Below are positions 35,811-46,364 of a DNA stretch of 64,000 nucleotides, piece after piece. Every line of letters starts with the position of its first letter. The first letter of the stretch is position 1. Below the pieces are notes generated by a model. That model was given only the letters and a program-made list of their open reading frames with translations, did no database searches and was not told the DNA's origin. The DNA is taken from NCBI RefSeq assembly GCF_963678975.1, contig NC_089285.1, forward strand, positions 6,248,694 through 6,312,693, read 5' to 3'. Source of the DNA: Dysidea avara (lineage: Eukaryota; Porifera; Demospongiae; Dictyoceratida; Dysideidae). The position numbers and the translations under genes are program-made.

Positions 35811-35877
<67 letters not shown>
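35811..35877. repeat. (TA)n microsatellite
   Basis: About 33 uninterrupted TA units. Frames crossing it read poly-Ile-Tyr and are artefacts. Confidence 0.98.
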
Positions 35878-35878
<1 letters not shown>

Positions 35879-35899
35879 GCATATATTTATTACAGAACT

Positions 35900-36430
35900 C
35901 TACATGGTGGTTTCTTTGTAACTGAACACTCCACAAGATGAGTCCTTCTAGCTGATCTCTCTACAGGGTGAATTGTTCGTAACTGAACTATCTACAAGGT
36001 AACTTCTTCTAGCTGATCTCTCTACAGGATGATTTGTTTGTAACTGAACTCTCTACAAAGTAACTTCTTTTAGCTGATGTCTCTACAGGGTCACTAGTTA
36101 GTAGCTGAACTCTCTACAAGGTGACTTCTTCTTGCTGACCTTTCTACAGGGTAATTTGTTTGTAGCTAAACTCTCTACAGGTGATTTGTTTGCAGCTGAA
36201 CTCTCTACATGATGGTTTATTTGTAGCTGAACTCTGTACAGGATAACTTCTTCTAGATGATTCCTCTACAGGGCAATTTGTTTGTAGCTGAACTCTCTAC
36301 AAGATGAGTTCTTCTAGCTGAACTACGTAGTTGAACTCCCTACAAGGTAGCTTCTTCTAGATGATTTCTCTACAAGGTGAATTGTTTGTAGCTTATCTCT
36401 ATACAGGTTACTAGTTTCTAGCTGATCTGT
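35900..36430. repeat. Minisatellite, ~30/60-bp units (CTCTACAGGGTGA...)
   Basis: Around fifteen alternating units of the type GGTGACTTCTTCTAGCTGA and TTTGTTTGTAGCTGAACTCT. Same sequence class as 25390-25560. It is followed by the GACTGCTCTATTAGAGTATC motif at about 36459-36490. Confidence 0.92.
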
Positions 36431-36539
36431 TGAATAATTTTCAGGGTGATTGCTCTATTAGGGTGACTGCTCTATTAGAGTATCTCGATCTCACACTTGC
36501 TACACCAAGTTTGATTTCGTGTTATAACTCTGTGACTTC

Positions 36540-37306
36540 AAGTCTGATTCTTCTACACCATTGAAGATTCTTTCTAAGATGATTACTCCATCTGTACAGC
36601 GAATTTCAAAGCATTACCCCAAGTGGTTTTTCTGGTGGGCGTGGAAAGTAATGGTTTTTTTTTTATTAGTTAATCTCGATTACGTAATTGTTACACACTG
36701 TTGGTTTTTTCGTTGTATCTTCCTGGTTTTTAGCTCGATGTCTTTCAAACCAAAAAAGGTTTGAGGCTCAATAGTTCAATAGTCAATCTATTCACCCACC
36801 GATTTTCAGCTTCTTCCCACATGCAGTTTACCCTGTAGGCGTGACAACATATTGGTGTTATTTTTCATGAATAATCGCTAATAACTCTTTGCCTGTTTAT
36901 CGTATTCCTGCCAAAGTTGGTACAGAGATGCGCCTTTATACCCACCTTCTGTGTGCCAAATTTCAAGGCAATCGGATATTGCGTTCGCGTTTTATAGCGG
37001 TTTTCGTAAGTGTGCAAAAAGAGGAAGAAAAATAAAAAGAAGAGGAAGAAGAAAAAAACACACGAAGAAACTAAGTCAATTTTTGAAGTCGCATATCTCG
37101 GGAATGCTTGAAGCGATTTTGCTCAAAGTTGGAATGTGGAGTACTGAAGTTGGAGGGAGTGTCCATAGCAAAAATCGTCTTGTTTCATCAAGGCAGCACA
37201 GAGCTACGGAGGTGCGAAAATTGCGTTTTCTTTCTTCCTGTCAATATACTCACGGGTGTTGCGCGCCGGCTTCTTGAGCCAAACGACACACTACTGTGTG
37301 TCTTGA
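36540..37306. repeat. Dispersed non-coding repeat unit, part of the insertion in the LINE
   Basis: Sequence with a GAAGAAGAAAA purine run (37020-37065), CATATCTCGGGAATG, CACAGAGCTACGGAGGTGCG and a GC-rich TTGCGCGCCGGCTTCTTGAG end. It lies between the minisatellite and the resumed LINE. Plus-strand frames 36951-37277 and 37108-37404 have repeat-like composition and no recognisable domain. I regard this as a transposable or satellite-associated repeat from its style, not from a second copy in this window. Confidence 0.5.
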
Positions 37307-37307
37307 T

Positions 37308-37400
37308 TCTGATGAATCAACAGTTTCCTGGCCACTTATGTGAAACACAACTTATCACTGTTTTTGAAGATATTCATAGGACATTAGACCAAGGTTCTCA
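37308..37400 (+). pseudogene. LINE RT fragment, continuation
   Basis: GATGAATCAACAGTTTCCTG begins the match to 19193-19285. It encodes ETQLITVFEDIHRTLDQGSQ, the residues just before RT motif A. It is cut by segment D2 at about 37400. The insertion between this piece and 35337 is therefore about 1.97 kb, with TCTAAT/TCTGAT as a possible imperfect target duplication. Confidence 0.85.
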
Positions 37401-38858
37401 ATAGGGCTCTCACAATTAATCTATATTATTTATCTACACAAAACAACCAAGACATGTGTGGTTTGGCTCCATTACAAGTTTGGGAAAGGGTTGAAATATC
37501 TACTGCACTATTAAGGTTTCCCTAAGAAAATGTATAGTGGAAATTTTGATTAGTTGTAAATATTGTCAGGAATTTGAACGAAGAAATACTTTTAGCGGGT
37601 CAAGCAGTGCTACAAATGAGCCAAATTTCAAGATTATGTGTAATTGTATCCTTGAATTACATATTAAAGGTCCACTGAAAATGGAAAATTCACTTGCATT
37701 TTTATTGAACAAATACGTAGGTTGTTTGTATCATACAATGTACAAAAAACACCTTTTTAATAATTCAATTGTGTTCCGAGATATTAAGCCACAAAGTCTA
37801 GTTGCATCATGTTGTGAGAGAACCGGAAGTATTATTATTGCACACTTTGCAGTGGGAAAGGATAAACGGTGAAAGTCTATAAATGTGCAGGTGACAACAC
37901 CAAGCTCTTCTTTTCAACTTCATAGTGTTCCAAGATTACTTGAATGTTTTGCTGGAAGACAATAGGGGACTTATTCAGTAGTTGCCTGTAACAGTTCGTC
38001 CTGTATGTTTCGCACTTCAAAGCTTGGCTCACCTCGAAGCTCACGCTTCATTATGCTTCACTGAACTAAGATTAGTTCGATTTGTTTACAAAGCTGGGAT
38101 AGCAGTACCACAAAACAAACAATGGTATCTATGATATACTTTCCTGAGTAACTTCTCCACCTGGTAGGGATAATATCTCGTGCATATCTTGCCAGTGGCA
38201 TTATTGCAATTGTTTTTCCTCGCATTTCTCTACCTCCATTCACTGTATTGGACTCTAAATGTATTCAAAACATTTAAAAAATAAACATAAATGTGTTTCA
38301 ACCACTGTACTGTTGATTTACAGTCCCTTAAACAGGTGTTCTCGAGCATTCTTCACTACAAGACCAGTGTAAATTCACTTACTATCTCCCGTAGGCTTGT
38401 AAATGGTTGTAGTACAAGATCTTTCAAGTTGTTATGTTAGATATGACATGAAATTACATCGAATCTAGCTGTACATGGACGCTTCTATCGCTTTAATAGC
38501 ACCCTGATGTATTATGATGTAATATAATTGACAAACCACAACACACTAAAATGTGTTATATCTACTAAACAGAACAAAATCTAACTAAATCACATGCACC
38601 AACCTATCCCATCAATAGCAAGGATTGATAATAGCCAAAGTGTATTTTACCATTTTAGTGGACCTTTAAATGTTTTGAGGATCCAACTGAACACGTACAT
38701 GCTATAGGTGTAGAGCATCAGAATACCATATAACAGGTTATTTTCGAAGGGGAAATTTTCGAAGAGCAGCTGATAAAATAAATTTTGAAAGTTTAAATTT
38801 CGAAGTCAATTGCCTAGCATTAGTGCCACTAAAAATAATTTCGCTAGTGTGCGTCAAG

Positions 38859-39380
38859 ATGGCTAGCATGTGTAGTGGTCCAATCAAAATTGCTACAGTC
38901 GTCAGGAGATATCATGTTTATAAAGACATATGGGCTGCTCCTGTAGGAGAAATTTTGTTTTGCCAACAGGAAACCGTAGCCATCGTTGAAGAAAGTCAAG
39001 TTGTTGGCCACATGTGAAGAGAAATCTCGTCGGTTTGTTCCGTATTTCTTTAGTCCGGGACAATAACGTGCAAAGTTACTGGCAGTAGACATTCTTATGA
39101 CCTAGAGCAAGGTGGCATCTGGCATGCATATTCCGTGCAAATTGAGATTTACCTGTTCAGATCAAGAACTCCTGAAGACTAAATGCAAATTGTTGGATCT
39201 CGCTCTAAAGAAGTCTGATTTGGAAATGCCACTTAAGAAGATCAAGCTAGAGCCTGTGGAAGCACCCACTATACTGATACCAAGTACCAGTCACCCTGAG
39301 AGTCACCCCATACCGGTATCATCTGATGAAGTGATGATTGTAAGTGACAACTTGGATTGCAGTAGTGGCTCCACTTAAGT
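38859..39380 (+). pseudogene. HIRAN-like N-terminal region of the transposon protease gene
   Basis: From ATG 38859 the frame reads MASMCSGPIK, then YHVYKDIWAAPVGEILFCQ, VAIVEESQVVGHM, a TGA at 39015, REISSVCSVFL, a second stop, GTITCKVTGSRHSYDLEQGG and, after a frame shift, MHIPCKLRFTC and KTKCKLLDLALKK. This succession (YHVY-D-W, G-Q, V-GH-P-E-S, TGRR-like, then a PC-x-L-F strand) resembles the HIRAN-like domain found in many cnidarian and sponge transposon-associated proteins. HIRAN domains bind DNA ends in other proteins. The usual NPHDRYAV segment is shortened here. It is separated from the protease frame by one more shift at about 39380. I infer they formed one protein, because both lie on the same strand inside one element. 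Confidence 0.6.
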
Positions 39381-39383
39381 TTT

Positions 39384-39992
39384 ATGGCTGCTGAAAAGAA
39401 AGATATTGACACACAGTGGGTTAAAACTGACCGCACAACTTTACTTGACTCTCACAAGAAAGCAATATTACACGGCAACCAGTTAGATGACACCATCATA
39501 AGCTTTGCTCAAAAGTTACTAAAAAAGCAGTTTCCTAACAATAATGGACTTCAGAATACACTGCTACAAGCAAAGAAACAGGTGGATGGAGAGAAATCAC
39601 GACAGCTGCAGGTGGTACATTGTCATAGCAATCACTGGATCCTTGCCTCCACTGTCCATGATGACAGCTCAGACAGGGTAATGACATATGATTCACTGTA
39701 TGATGCTGTAACACTGACAGTCATAAGTGGTTTGTTTGGACCAACAGCTATGCCAGAAATTGTTGAAGTACAAAAGCAGCATGGAACTGCAGACTGTGGA
39801 GTCTTTGCTATTGCATTTGCAATGGCCATTTGTTTTAAACAGGAACTTGCTCCTTTTAACCAAGGCTCGATGCGTCACCACCTAGTCCAGTGCTTTGAAA
39901 AGAGTGCTTGTTTCCATTCCCACTTGTACAGAATTCTTAATGCTTGTACAACACATTTAATTGTATTTAGCTATGTAAAATTATACCAATAA
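39384..39992 (+). CDS. Ulp1-like (C48 family) cysteine protease domain
   Basis: The 202-residue frame opens with an acidic lead and a LDDTIISFAQKLLKKQFPN block, where Ulp1 family members have their W-L-D-I substrate-binding start. VVHCHSNHWILAST at about residues 78-91 supplies the catalytic His, MTYDSLYDAV the Asp, a Q-K-Q-H-G-T block the oxyanion Gln, and TADCGVFAIAFAMAI at about residues 136-150 the Cys. All catalytic positions are kept. Known family members cleave SUMO or related modifiers, or act as viral/transposon processing proteases. The substrate here is unknown. ATG 39384 is the first in this frame but may be internal to a longer gene starting at 38859. No polyadenylation site was assigned; the convergent transposase ends about 90 bp downstream. 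Confidence 0.8.
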   Translation: MAAEKKDIDTQWVKTDRTTLLDSHKKAILHGNQLDDTIISFAQKLLKKQFPNNNGLQNTLLQAKKQVDGEKSRQLQVVHCHSNHWILASTVHDDSSDRVMTYDSLYDAVTLTVISGLFGPTAMPEIVEVQKQHGTADCGVFAIAFAMAICFKQELAPFNQGSMRHHLVQCFEKSACFHSHLYRILNACTTHLIVFSYVKLYQ

Positions 39993-40079
39993 TTATTGCA
40001 ATATTGTAAAACGTACATCATGATCATATCAACTTAATCAGCAAAAATGTTATCAAACACAGTTTAATTATAATTCTAG

Positions 40080-41500
40080 AGCACTTGTGATTCCCACAGC
40101 ACGAAATCCATTCTTTGCCAATGAAGGGTTATTCTGCAAGTAACAGTGTGCTTCCACAAGCCAGTCTGCTCTAAGTGGTTTCAGCTTACTCATGTGTAAA
40201 CCCACAGGAGTGAATTTCCATTCTAGCGGCAAAGGCTTTCTACCTCACTAGAGTACCACTGTTGAAATTTCTTCCTTAAGAATTCTTTTACAGCTTTGTT
40301 CAGTGACAAGTCCATGGGTTGAAGACGGTCAGTACAATTTGGAGGCACTTTAACAACAAAGATGTGATTAGAATCCAACAAGGAAAATATACCAGGGGTA
40401 AGCTGGCCTTTAAACTCATCGTATATAGCCAGTGCTGGATGGTTAGGTGCAACTTTGAGGTCCTTCCTTTTTCCTTGGACATACAGTACAATTATATTGT
40501 CAATGTACTCCTTCATCTTGTCTTCATTACTCCAATGGTTGGGAGTATATGTGACATCCCAATTGTCTGGGAACAGAAATTTGGCAAGCAGGCTGTAGTC
40601 TTGCCCTGGTAAATCAACTGTACTGGTAAAAATTCACCAGCCAATGAAGCACAAAATACTGCCGTTATTTGGCGCTTATCATTAAGACCAGCTAATTCAA
40701 CCCTTTTTGACCCTTTTGGCTCCATGATCCATTGTAATCCAGGGACAATGTTGATCCCAGTGTGGTCCCAGTTAAACACAAGTTCAATTGGAATCTTCAT
40801 CATTTCCACCACAACCTTTATATCTAAAATATACTGTTCTTTAAGTTCATCAAAATGTGATAGATCTATTTTTGCAGTGGTGGTAGCTTTTTGCTTTACA
40901 TAATTCATGCGATTAAGTAAAGATTTAGCCCAATGTCTGGTGAGTTTAATTGGACCTCCGTTATCATGGAAAGCTTTTCATTGCAATGCTTTAATATAGC
41001 TTCTCCAGCTGCTAAAACACTGTTGTGGTAACAGCTCCTTTTCCATCACGTGTAGCACAAACGTAACTCTGAACTTGCTTGTCAAGCTCATTTCCTATTA
41101 ACAGTGGTCTTCCTCGTTTCTTGCTGGGTAAACTGGTCACAACAATTTCTCCTGATTCAGCGTACTTCCCTTCTTTCTGGCACTCTTTTATTGCATTACA
41201 ATATTTAGACTTCCAGGTACTAAGCATACTGTCCTTTATCTCCACATGAAATTCTTTGCTATGTCGAAGAATGGCCGTTTGATTCCCATGGTCAACGGCA
41301 AACTTTGCAACTTGGGCTGCCTGTGTAGATGTAAAACTGCCATATTTTTCTCTGCTACGTTTCTTGCTGCCATTTTTGGTAGCCTGCTCTACACTTTTAT
41401 TCGCCTCCCTGATTGCCACTGATGGCATTTTGTTAGACAAAGGTCTATTAGGATCCGGAAACTTGCTGGAGATGGGTTTAAAATAGCAATGTAAAGCCAT
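40080..41500 (-). pseudogene. pogo/Tigger-like DDE_1 transposase, frameshifted
   Basis: Cut-and-paste transposase of the Tc1-mariner group, pogo branch. From 41500: MALHCYFKPI leader, a basic helix-turn-helix part (GSKKRSREKYGSFT, QAAQVAKFAVDHG), then KKRGRPLLIGNELDKQVQSY; a frameshift near 41012; MNYVKQKATTTAKI; and the DDE_1 core. LVFNWDHTGINIVPG holds the first Asp, HPALAIYDEFKGQ the second and DRLQPMDLSLNKAVKEFLRK the third. The C-terminus resumes after a shift at about 40225 as ADWLVEAHCYLQNNPSLAKNG. All three catalytic acids are present, so the copy looks young apart from about three frame errors: 41012, between the frames 40908-40513 and 40516-40223, and 40223. Confidence 0.9.
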
Positions 41501-42009
41501 AACGCAATGAATATTTCACACTGTTCTTGTTCTGCACGAGGTCTTACGTAAAGTTAGAAATCGATTGTGGTATACTCGATTGCCGTGTAGGTGGATTTAT
41601 ATTCAAAGAGTTAAATTATCATAGAACCTGTGCTTTTCAAATATTTTGAAAATTAAACTCCTTCGAAAATAATCCATTATATGGTAGCATGTCATATTAT
41701 CTTTAATAATGTTGGCTTGTACTGTGCAGCTAACAGCCAAGTGAACTATACTGCATCATTCATATCAACAACAAATGTAGGAACATTATCTGCTGCCACC
41801 CATCATTAAAGTTGTGACATATGTCTATAAATTGAATGCAGTAGGTGTACTCAACACTGTAGCATCACACAGAAGACTAAACTCTTTCAACCATCACATT
41901 CTCAATAATCACTGGTTGAATTGCTGGATCATGTTATACCAACCACCAAATAAACAGAACTACTTGGTAAATGGTAACCATATCTTAATGCTTGCTATAC
42001 ACTAAGGAG

Positions 42010-42683
42010 CTCAAACTTTAATATCATGAACCACGATAGTGGGTTCATAATAGGGATCGTTCATGCTTTTTTTGCAAAAACTCTAATAGAAAGCACACCT
42101 AAAAACCACCTTGGAAAGCATCCTCCAACTCAAAACAACCCTCTGGTGGTTATTTGCAATTAGTATTGGTCCACTAGTAAGTATCAAGTGAAAAGGAAAC
42201 AGTACGTGTATTTAGGACAAAACTGAAATTTGCCATTTTGTTCATCTTCATATTATTTGGTTTCACTCATGTACAGCAAAAGTTATCCACTTTTTCGTGC
42301 TAAAAACTATATAGCTATGCTTACCGAGTGTCCATGACCTATTAATAAGCCTGTATTCCACAGATCGCCAACCACCCTACACCTCGAAAATTTTTCTCTT
42401 CACCATTACACTATTGGCAGCAGCTCCGTATACTAAAGAAGCCAAATAATAATAAAATTACAGGATTCCGTTGTGTGAGCTTCTTTGGGTTTTGTTGCAG
42501 CGTTAATCAAGTACTCAACAGCACTTATTAGACTTAGAAGATTATGCATAGCGTCTATGCGTGTTGAGTATAGTCTACTTCTCCCTGTTAGCACACGATT
42601 GCGATTTGCTACGAGTGACCATTCAAGCACTCTTTCAGAGACATGAGAAGTGATAGCGCTGATGCCAGAGATTATTCATTGTT
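42010..42683. other. Insertion within the D2-E2 region, unidentified
   Basis: Not present in D1. It contains an 80-bp stretch (42080-42155, AAAAACCACCTTGGAAAGCA) that recurs at 52560-52640, so it is repeat-derived. The minus frame 42433-42630 has no recognisable features. Confidence 0.6.
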
Positions 42684-42840
42684 ACAAGTACACGAAAAAA
42701 TTTGGAATTTTCAACTAGAGTAGGGACCATACCACATCAATAAAAAGAACTGAAACAAGTTGGAGTAGCCCATGATATTAAATCACAGTAAAACAATAAG
42801 AAGTGTTATATCCCTACTGTGCTCAAGATACCATAATGGA
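42684..42840. mobile_element. Half copy of the palindromic MITE
   Basis: One arm and the centre of the element seen at 8219-8512. It ends at ATACCATAATGGA, where D homology resumes with AACTAAGAAACTATCCAGTC at 42846. Confidence 0.85.
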
Positions 42841-43294
42841 ATTGCAACTAAGAAACTATCCAGTCTTTAGATTAGTTACTTTTTTAATGCTAAAGAATGT
42901 TCAAAACTTTACTTTAAAAAAAATCATATTGTCCCAGGGATACAACTAATCACTGGGCTGGACTACTAGACTAATATATTTTAGTTTTCACACATTATTT
43001 ATTGAGTCTTGCTAGCTAAGGGCCTTCAGGGAATCTTCAGCCCACTACTAAATAATCAATATAGAGCAATACAATAAGTAGAAACTAACGTTAATTAATT
43101 ACCCTTCAAGGACTGAATTAATTTTCAAGTATGGAGGAATGTGTAACTTTGTGTTATAAGGAAGGCAGTGGTCTTCTGCAAAACAAAGACGGATTATTGT
43201 TTGGAACAATGAACTGGCGATGTAATCTCTATTGAACGCCCACTTTGTTATTTCTTTACCGCGAGTTCGCGAGGTAGTCACGTGATCTTTTGTA

Positions 43295-44734
43295 TAGGGC
43301 TGAAACGAATATACCAAATATTCAAATTTGTATTTGATTCAAATTCGTTCGAAGCAATTATTGTAACTCAAAACATCGAAATTATAGTAAAGATGACAGA
43401 CACTAGTAATGAGGAATCTTTGTCAGTCTCTACAACTTCAACAACAGCAGACACTGGAGAGATGTACGGATTGGTGATCATGAGGGTGATCAGATCGATT
43501 GCCGATATGCCTTCCATATTCAGTAATAATGGGCACAAACGCTGTATGAATCCATAAGTTTGCATGGCCAGCTGTAAATGAAAAGCCTTTTTGCTTACTA
43601 TAAACAAATAGAAAACCTCTCTATTAGGACTGAGCGATACTACCGTTTTAGCGATATATCGCGATATTTTGAAAGTATCGATATCACGATATTTCGTTAT
43701 TAACTATCGTGATACCATGCCTGTACATTTCTGTCATTAAAAATCCATTTGTTATGCAGTACTAGGCTAAGAATCCTTGTAAGTCATAACCTGGTTACCC
43801 CTGCAGAGAGGTGTGAACACCATAACATAACTTCAAAGCATGTGTTACAATAGCTGTTGCTGTAAACAAGGTTGACAGTGGCTAGTTTGATGCTACTTTT
43901 GAAGACTTCCTGGAGGAATACTGAGGAATACACTATGTAGCACCAGCTATGATTGACTTATTTGTAAGTATCGTGAACTATTCAGTATCGTGAATAGTGG
44001 CTTTAGTATCGATCGTGATACTAAAATGGCAGTATCGCTCAGCCCTACTCTCTATACTATTCTATGAAATGCTAAGTTACGATAAGCCATACGACTGCAC
44101 GTGTGAGTGTTGCTATTAGTGTTAAATATTATTACCCAGAACAGTAGCTGTTATAAGATAAAAAACTGCACTACAGGAAAACTAAACTGATCATCTGTGT
44201 ATAACAGCCATCTTGGTAACTAATCAAAACACGAAGTAATCCGGACAAGGGAGCATGCATTAAAATATTTGTGGTGCCTCATTGTCTGGGTTGTGTAATA
44301 GAGGCCACACCACCATAGGTAGTCGTGCAATATAGCAAAGTTACATCACTTCTCTTTTTTCAATGCTACAAATCAATAGAATATACATCATACAGAAGCT
44401 ACACATGTAGTTCTATTTGATTTACAATTTACAGAATATACAATAATTTAATTGGTATATAATCAGTATCAGCTCTTTTAGGTACAAATTAATCGGATAT
44501 CGATACAACTGAAAAATCCTTATTGGTACACCTCTAGTAGCTATACCATCAGACAATTTCAAAAGCTGCCTACTGAGGTTTTAAGATATCAAATTTTAAT
44601 GATGTTTTACAATTGAATAATAAGAAATAACACATATACACTGTATTTCAGTGTTACACTATATAGAATATTCTATTATTCATTCTTGACTAAAAATATT
44701 CGTTCTTTCATTTAGAATATTCGTTTTAGTCCTA
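43295..44734. mobile_element. hAT-like element, 1,440 bp, with 8-bp target duplication
   Basis: Termini TAGGGCTGAAACGAATAT and, as the complement of the right end, TAGGACTAAAACGAATATTC. Exact 8-bp flanks CTTTTGTA at 43287-43294 and 44735-44742. It contains a short frame from ATG 43393 (MTDTSNEESLSVSTTSTTAD, to 43557) with no known domain, and a second hAT MITE nested at 43625-44047. No transposase is recognisable. Confidence 0.92.
43625..44047. mobile_element. hAT MITE, 423 bp, nested
   Basis: Termini TAGGACTGAGCGATACTACC and complement GGCAGTATCGCTCAGCCCTA, flanked by exact CTCTCTAT at 43617-43624 and 44048-44055. The interior is rich in ATATCGCGATAT palindromes. Related to the MITE at 48531-48882. 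Confidence 0.95.
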
Positions 44735-45049
44735 CTTTTGTATACAAATTGAATCGCCATCACATGCTAAGTCTGATGGCGTTTAGTTTGATGCACTAAG
44801 ACAAAGTACCATCAAGATAAGTAGCAGGCGTAGAGTAATGGCGGACAATAATGGAAGAGCTACTGTTTTTTTTGCGGCCTAGCAGCAGATTCTCTTCAAA
44901 CAAAGCGATATTTGTGTGATTTTGTCAGGAATTTCATGGTGAGTATCATGGTATTAGCGAATTCTTTCTATTGTGTACTGATAAGTAGTTATAACAGCTT
45001 ATACCAGCCCATGTACTTGTGTCCAATACATTGGACTTTGGTCTTCAAA
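44735..45049. other. Short unannotated interval
   Basis: Sequence between the hAT element and the start of E2 homology. An ATGGCGGACAATAATGG start is followed by only 14 codons. I see no supported gene. Confidence 0.5.
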
Positions 45050-45219
45050 GGGTTAATCAATTTCACTATTATCTATTACACTCTGCTCCACTTATAAGTC
45101 TTATCCTTATGCTGCAGGGAATGTGATAGCAATAGTTAACCAACGATTAAGTATTTGAGATAGTGGTAAGCTTGTACAATGCAATTCAGTCACTACACTA
45201 GTCACACACAGTAAAAACA

Positions 45220-45475
45220 GATGTGCTGTTTTAACACACTTAAGTGTGCTGTTTTAACACACTTAAGTGTGCTGTTTCACAAAAAACAGCACACTTAGGT
45301 GTGTTATTTCAGAAACTTCAACACACCAGTGTGCTTAACTGACTACATTGAAAAACAGCACACTTTGATTAGCACACTTAGACGTGCAATTTTAGCACAC
45401 CAGCGTGCTGCTTAACAGAAACAGCACACTACTGTGTTATTTTAGCACATTAGCATGTTGTTTACGGTATTCCTT
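45220..45475. repeat. Left subterminal repeats of the 10.3-kb element
   Basis: About nine copies of a TTTTAACACACTTAAGTGTG-type palindromic unit in both orientations. Similar units occur at 55425-55510. Such arrays are transposase-binding sites in CACTA elements. Confidence 0.8.
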
Positions 45476-45855
45476 TGATGACGAATTCCATTCGTTTCGT
45501 GACGTAATAGTATAAAGCACCTGGTGAAAATGGAGGACGCCTGCCCTACGCAGGCTACGTTAACGTATTGGGTGAGAGGCGGCTGAGGCGTGATGTACAT
45601 CGAACTCTGATGATGATCCCCAGGATGGAACAGAGGTACGCTGTTTTTTTTTTTTACTCTTGTTCGATTCAACCCCCCGTTCCAAATAGTGTTATCTTTA
45701 ATTCGTTAAAAAATATTTTAATCTATGTTAAGGCCACTGTATTGTTTCCCATTTGCCGCTCGCATGCAATGTATTTTCACGTGGCATGGATTGATACGCA
45801 TGGCACTTATTCAAACCTGTATTTTGTGTAATGTCCTTACGTAGATCAGTGACGT

Positions 45856-46364
45856 AGCCTAGTCTGGCGCGGCCGCCCCTTCACATAAAGAGGAAGGGTC
45901 TGGTCACTCTAGCATTACAGAGTTGTAACAGTGTAGGGATTACATCACAATGACAGCAAGAATGGCACTTCTGATGACCATACAAAGTAAGTAGTTCTCG
46001 TAACAAACAGCTGCTACATAATCAAAGTTTCTTTCCATATTGATTAGACAGTAGAACGAGTACATCAAATCCAACTACACAAGACTTTTACTACCTCAAT
46101 CTTTCCTTCTTTTAAAGAATGCCCTATTGGCGACTACAAGCAGCCTCAATCGTATCGCATCTTCGCAAAACTGTCTTCCACACGTTATGTAATTCTCTAG
46201 TATCTATGGTATCTCCAAAACAAACGTCACTAAAATTAGTAATTACCAACAACATGATCTGATTGGTGTTACCTATTTTCTGTAACACGCTACAAATTTT
46301 GAATGTTAGAGTGACCAGACCCTTCCTCTTTATGCGAAGGGGCGGCCGCGCCAGACTAGGCTTA
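45856..46364. mobile_element. MITE with ~53-bp GC-rich inverted repeats, ~509 bp
   Basis: Left AGCCTAGTCTGGCGCGGCCG and its complement at the right end, each followed by CCCCTTC, ATAAAGAGGAAGGGTC and TGGTCACTCTA. NotI-like GCGGCCGC sites in both arms stand out from AT-rich surroundings. No ORF. Confidence 0.92.

Larger units (their letters stand above)
38726..41684. mobile_element. pogo-type DNA transposon carrying a HIRAN/Ulp1-like gene, 2,959 bp
   Basis: Termini CCATATAACAGGTTATTTTC and (complement of the right end) CCATATAATGGATTATTTTC continue as CGAAGG; the imperfect inverted repeats are about 25-40 bp. Flanking TA at 38724-38725 and 41685-41686. The paralogous D1 locus has the empty single TA at 21861-21862, which defines the ends to the base. 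It holds two convergent genes: plus-strand HIRAN-like and Ulp1-like protease (38859-39992) and minus-strand DDE_1 transposase (40080-41500), about 90 bp apart at their 3' ends. Confidence 0.93.
37440..42010. repeat. Paralogous segment D2, carrying the pogo-type transposon
   Basis: Collinear with D1 (20890-22200). Extra DNA is 37905-38240 (about 335 bp, unidentified) and the TA-flanked transposon 38726-41684. After 42010 homology resumes only briefly at 42846-42920. Confidence 0.88.

Noticed and set aside
35667-35936. Frames of 71-84 residues on both strands across 35811-35877
   Set aside because: They run through the (TA)n tract and read Tyr-Ile repeats; no coding evidence.
36951-37404. Lys/Arg-rich frames resembling a nuclear basic protein
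   Set aside because: Composition comes from a GAAGAA purine run in a dispersed repeat; the frame stops where the LINE resumes and no start context or homology is visible.
45442-45831. Opposed frames at the left end of the 10.3-kb element, with an ATGGAACAGAG|GTACGC donor-like site
   Set aside because: Too short to support and no downstream exon in phase was found; may be chance near the subterminal repeats.
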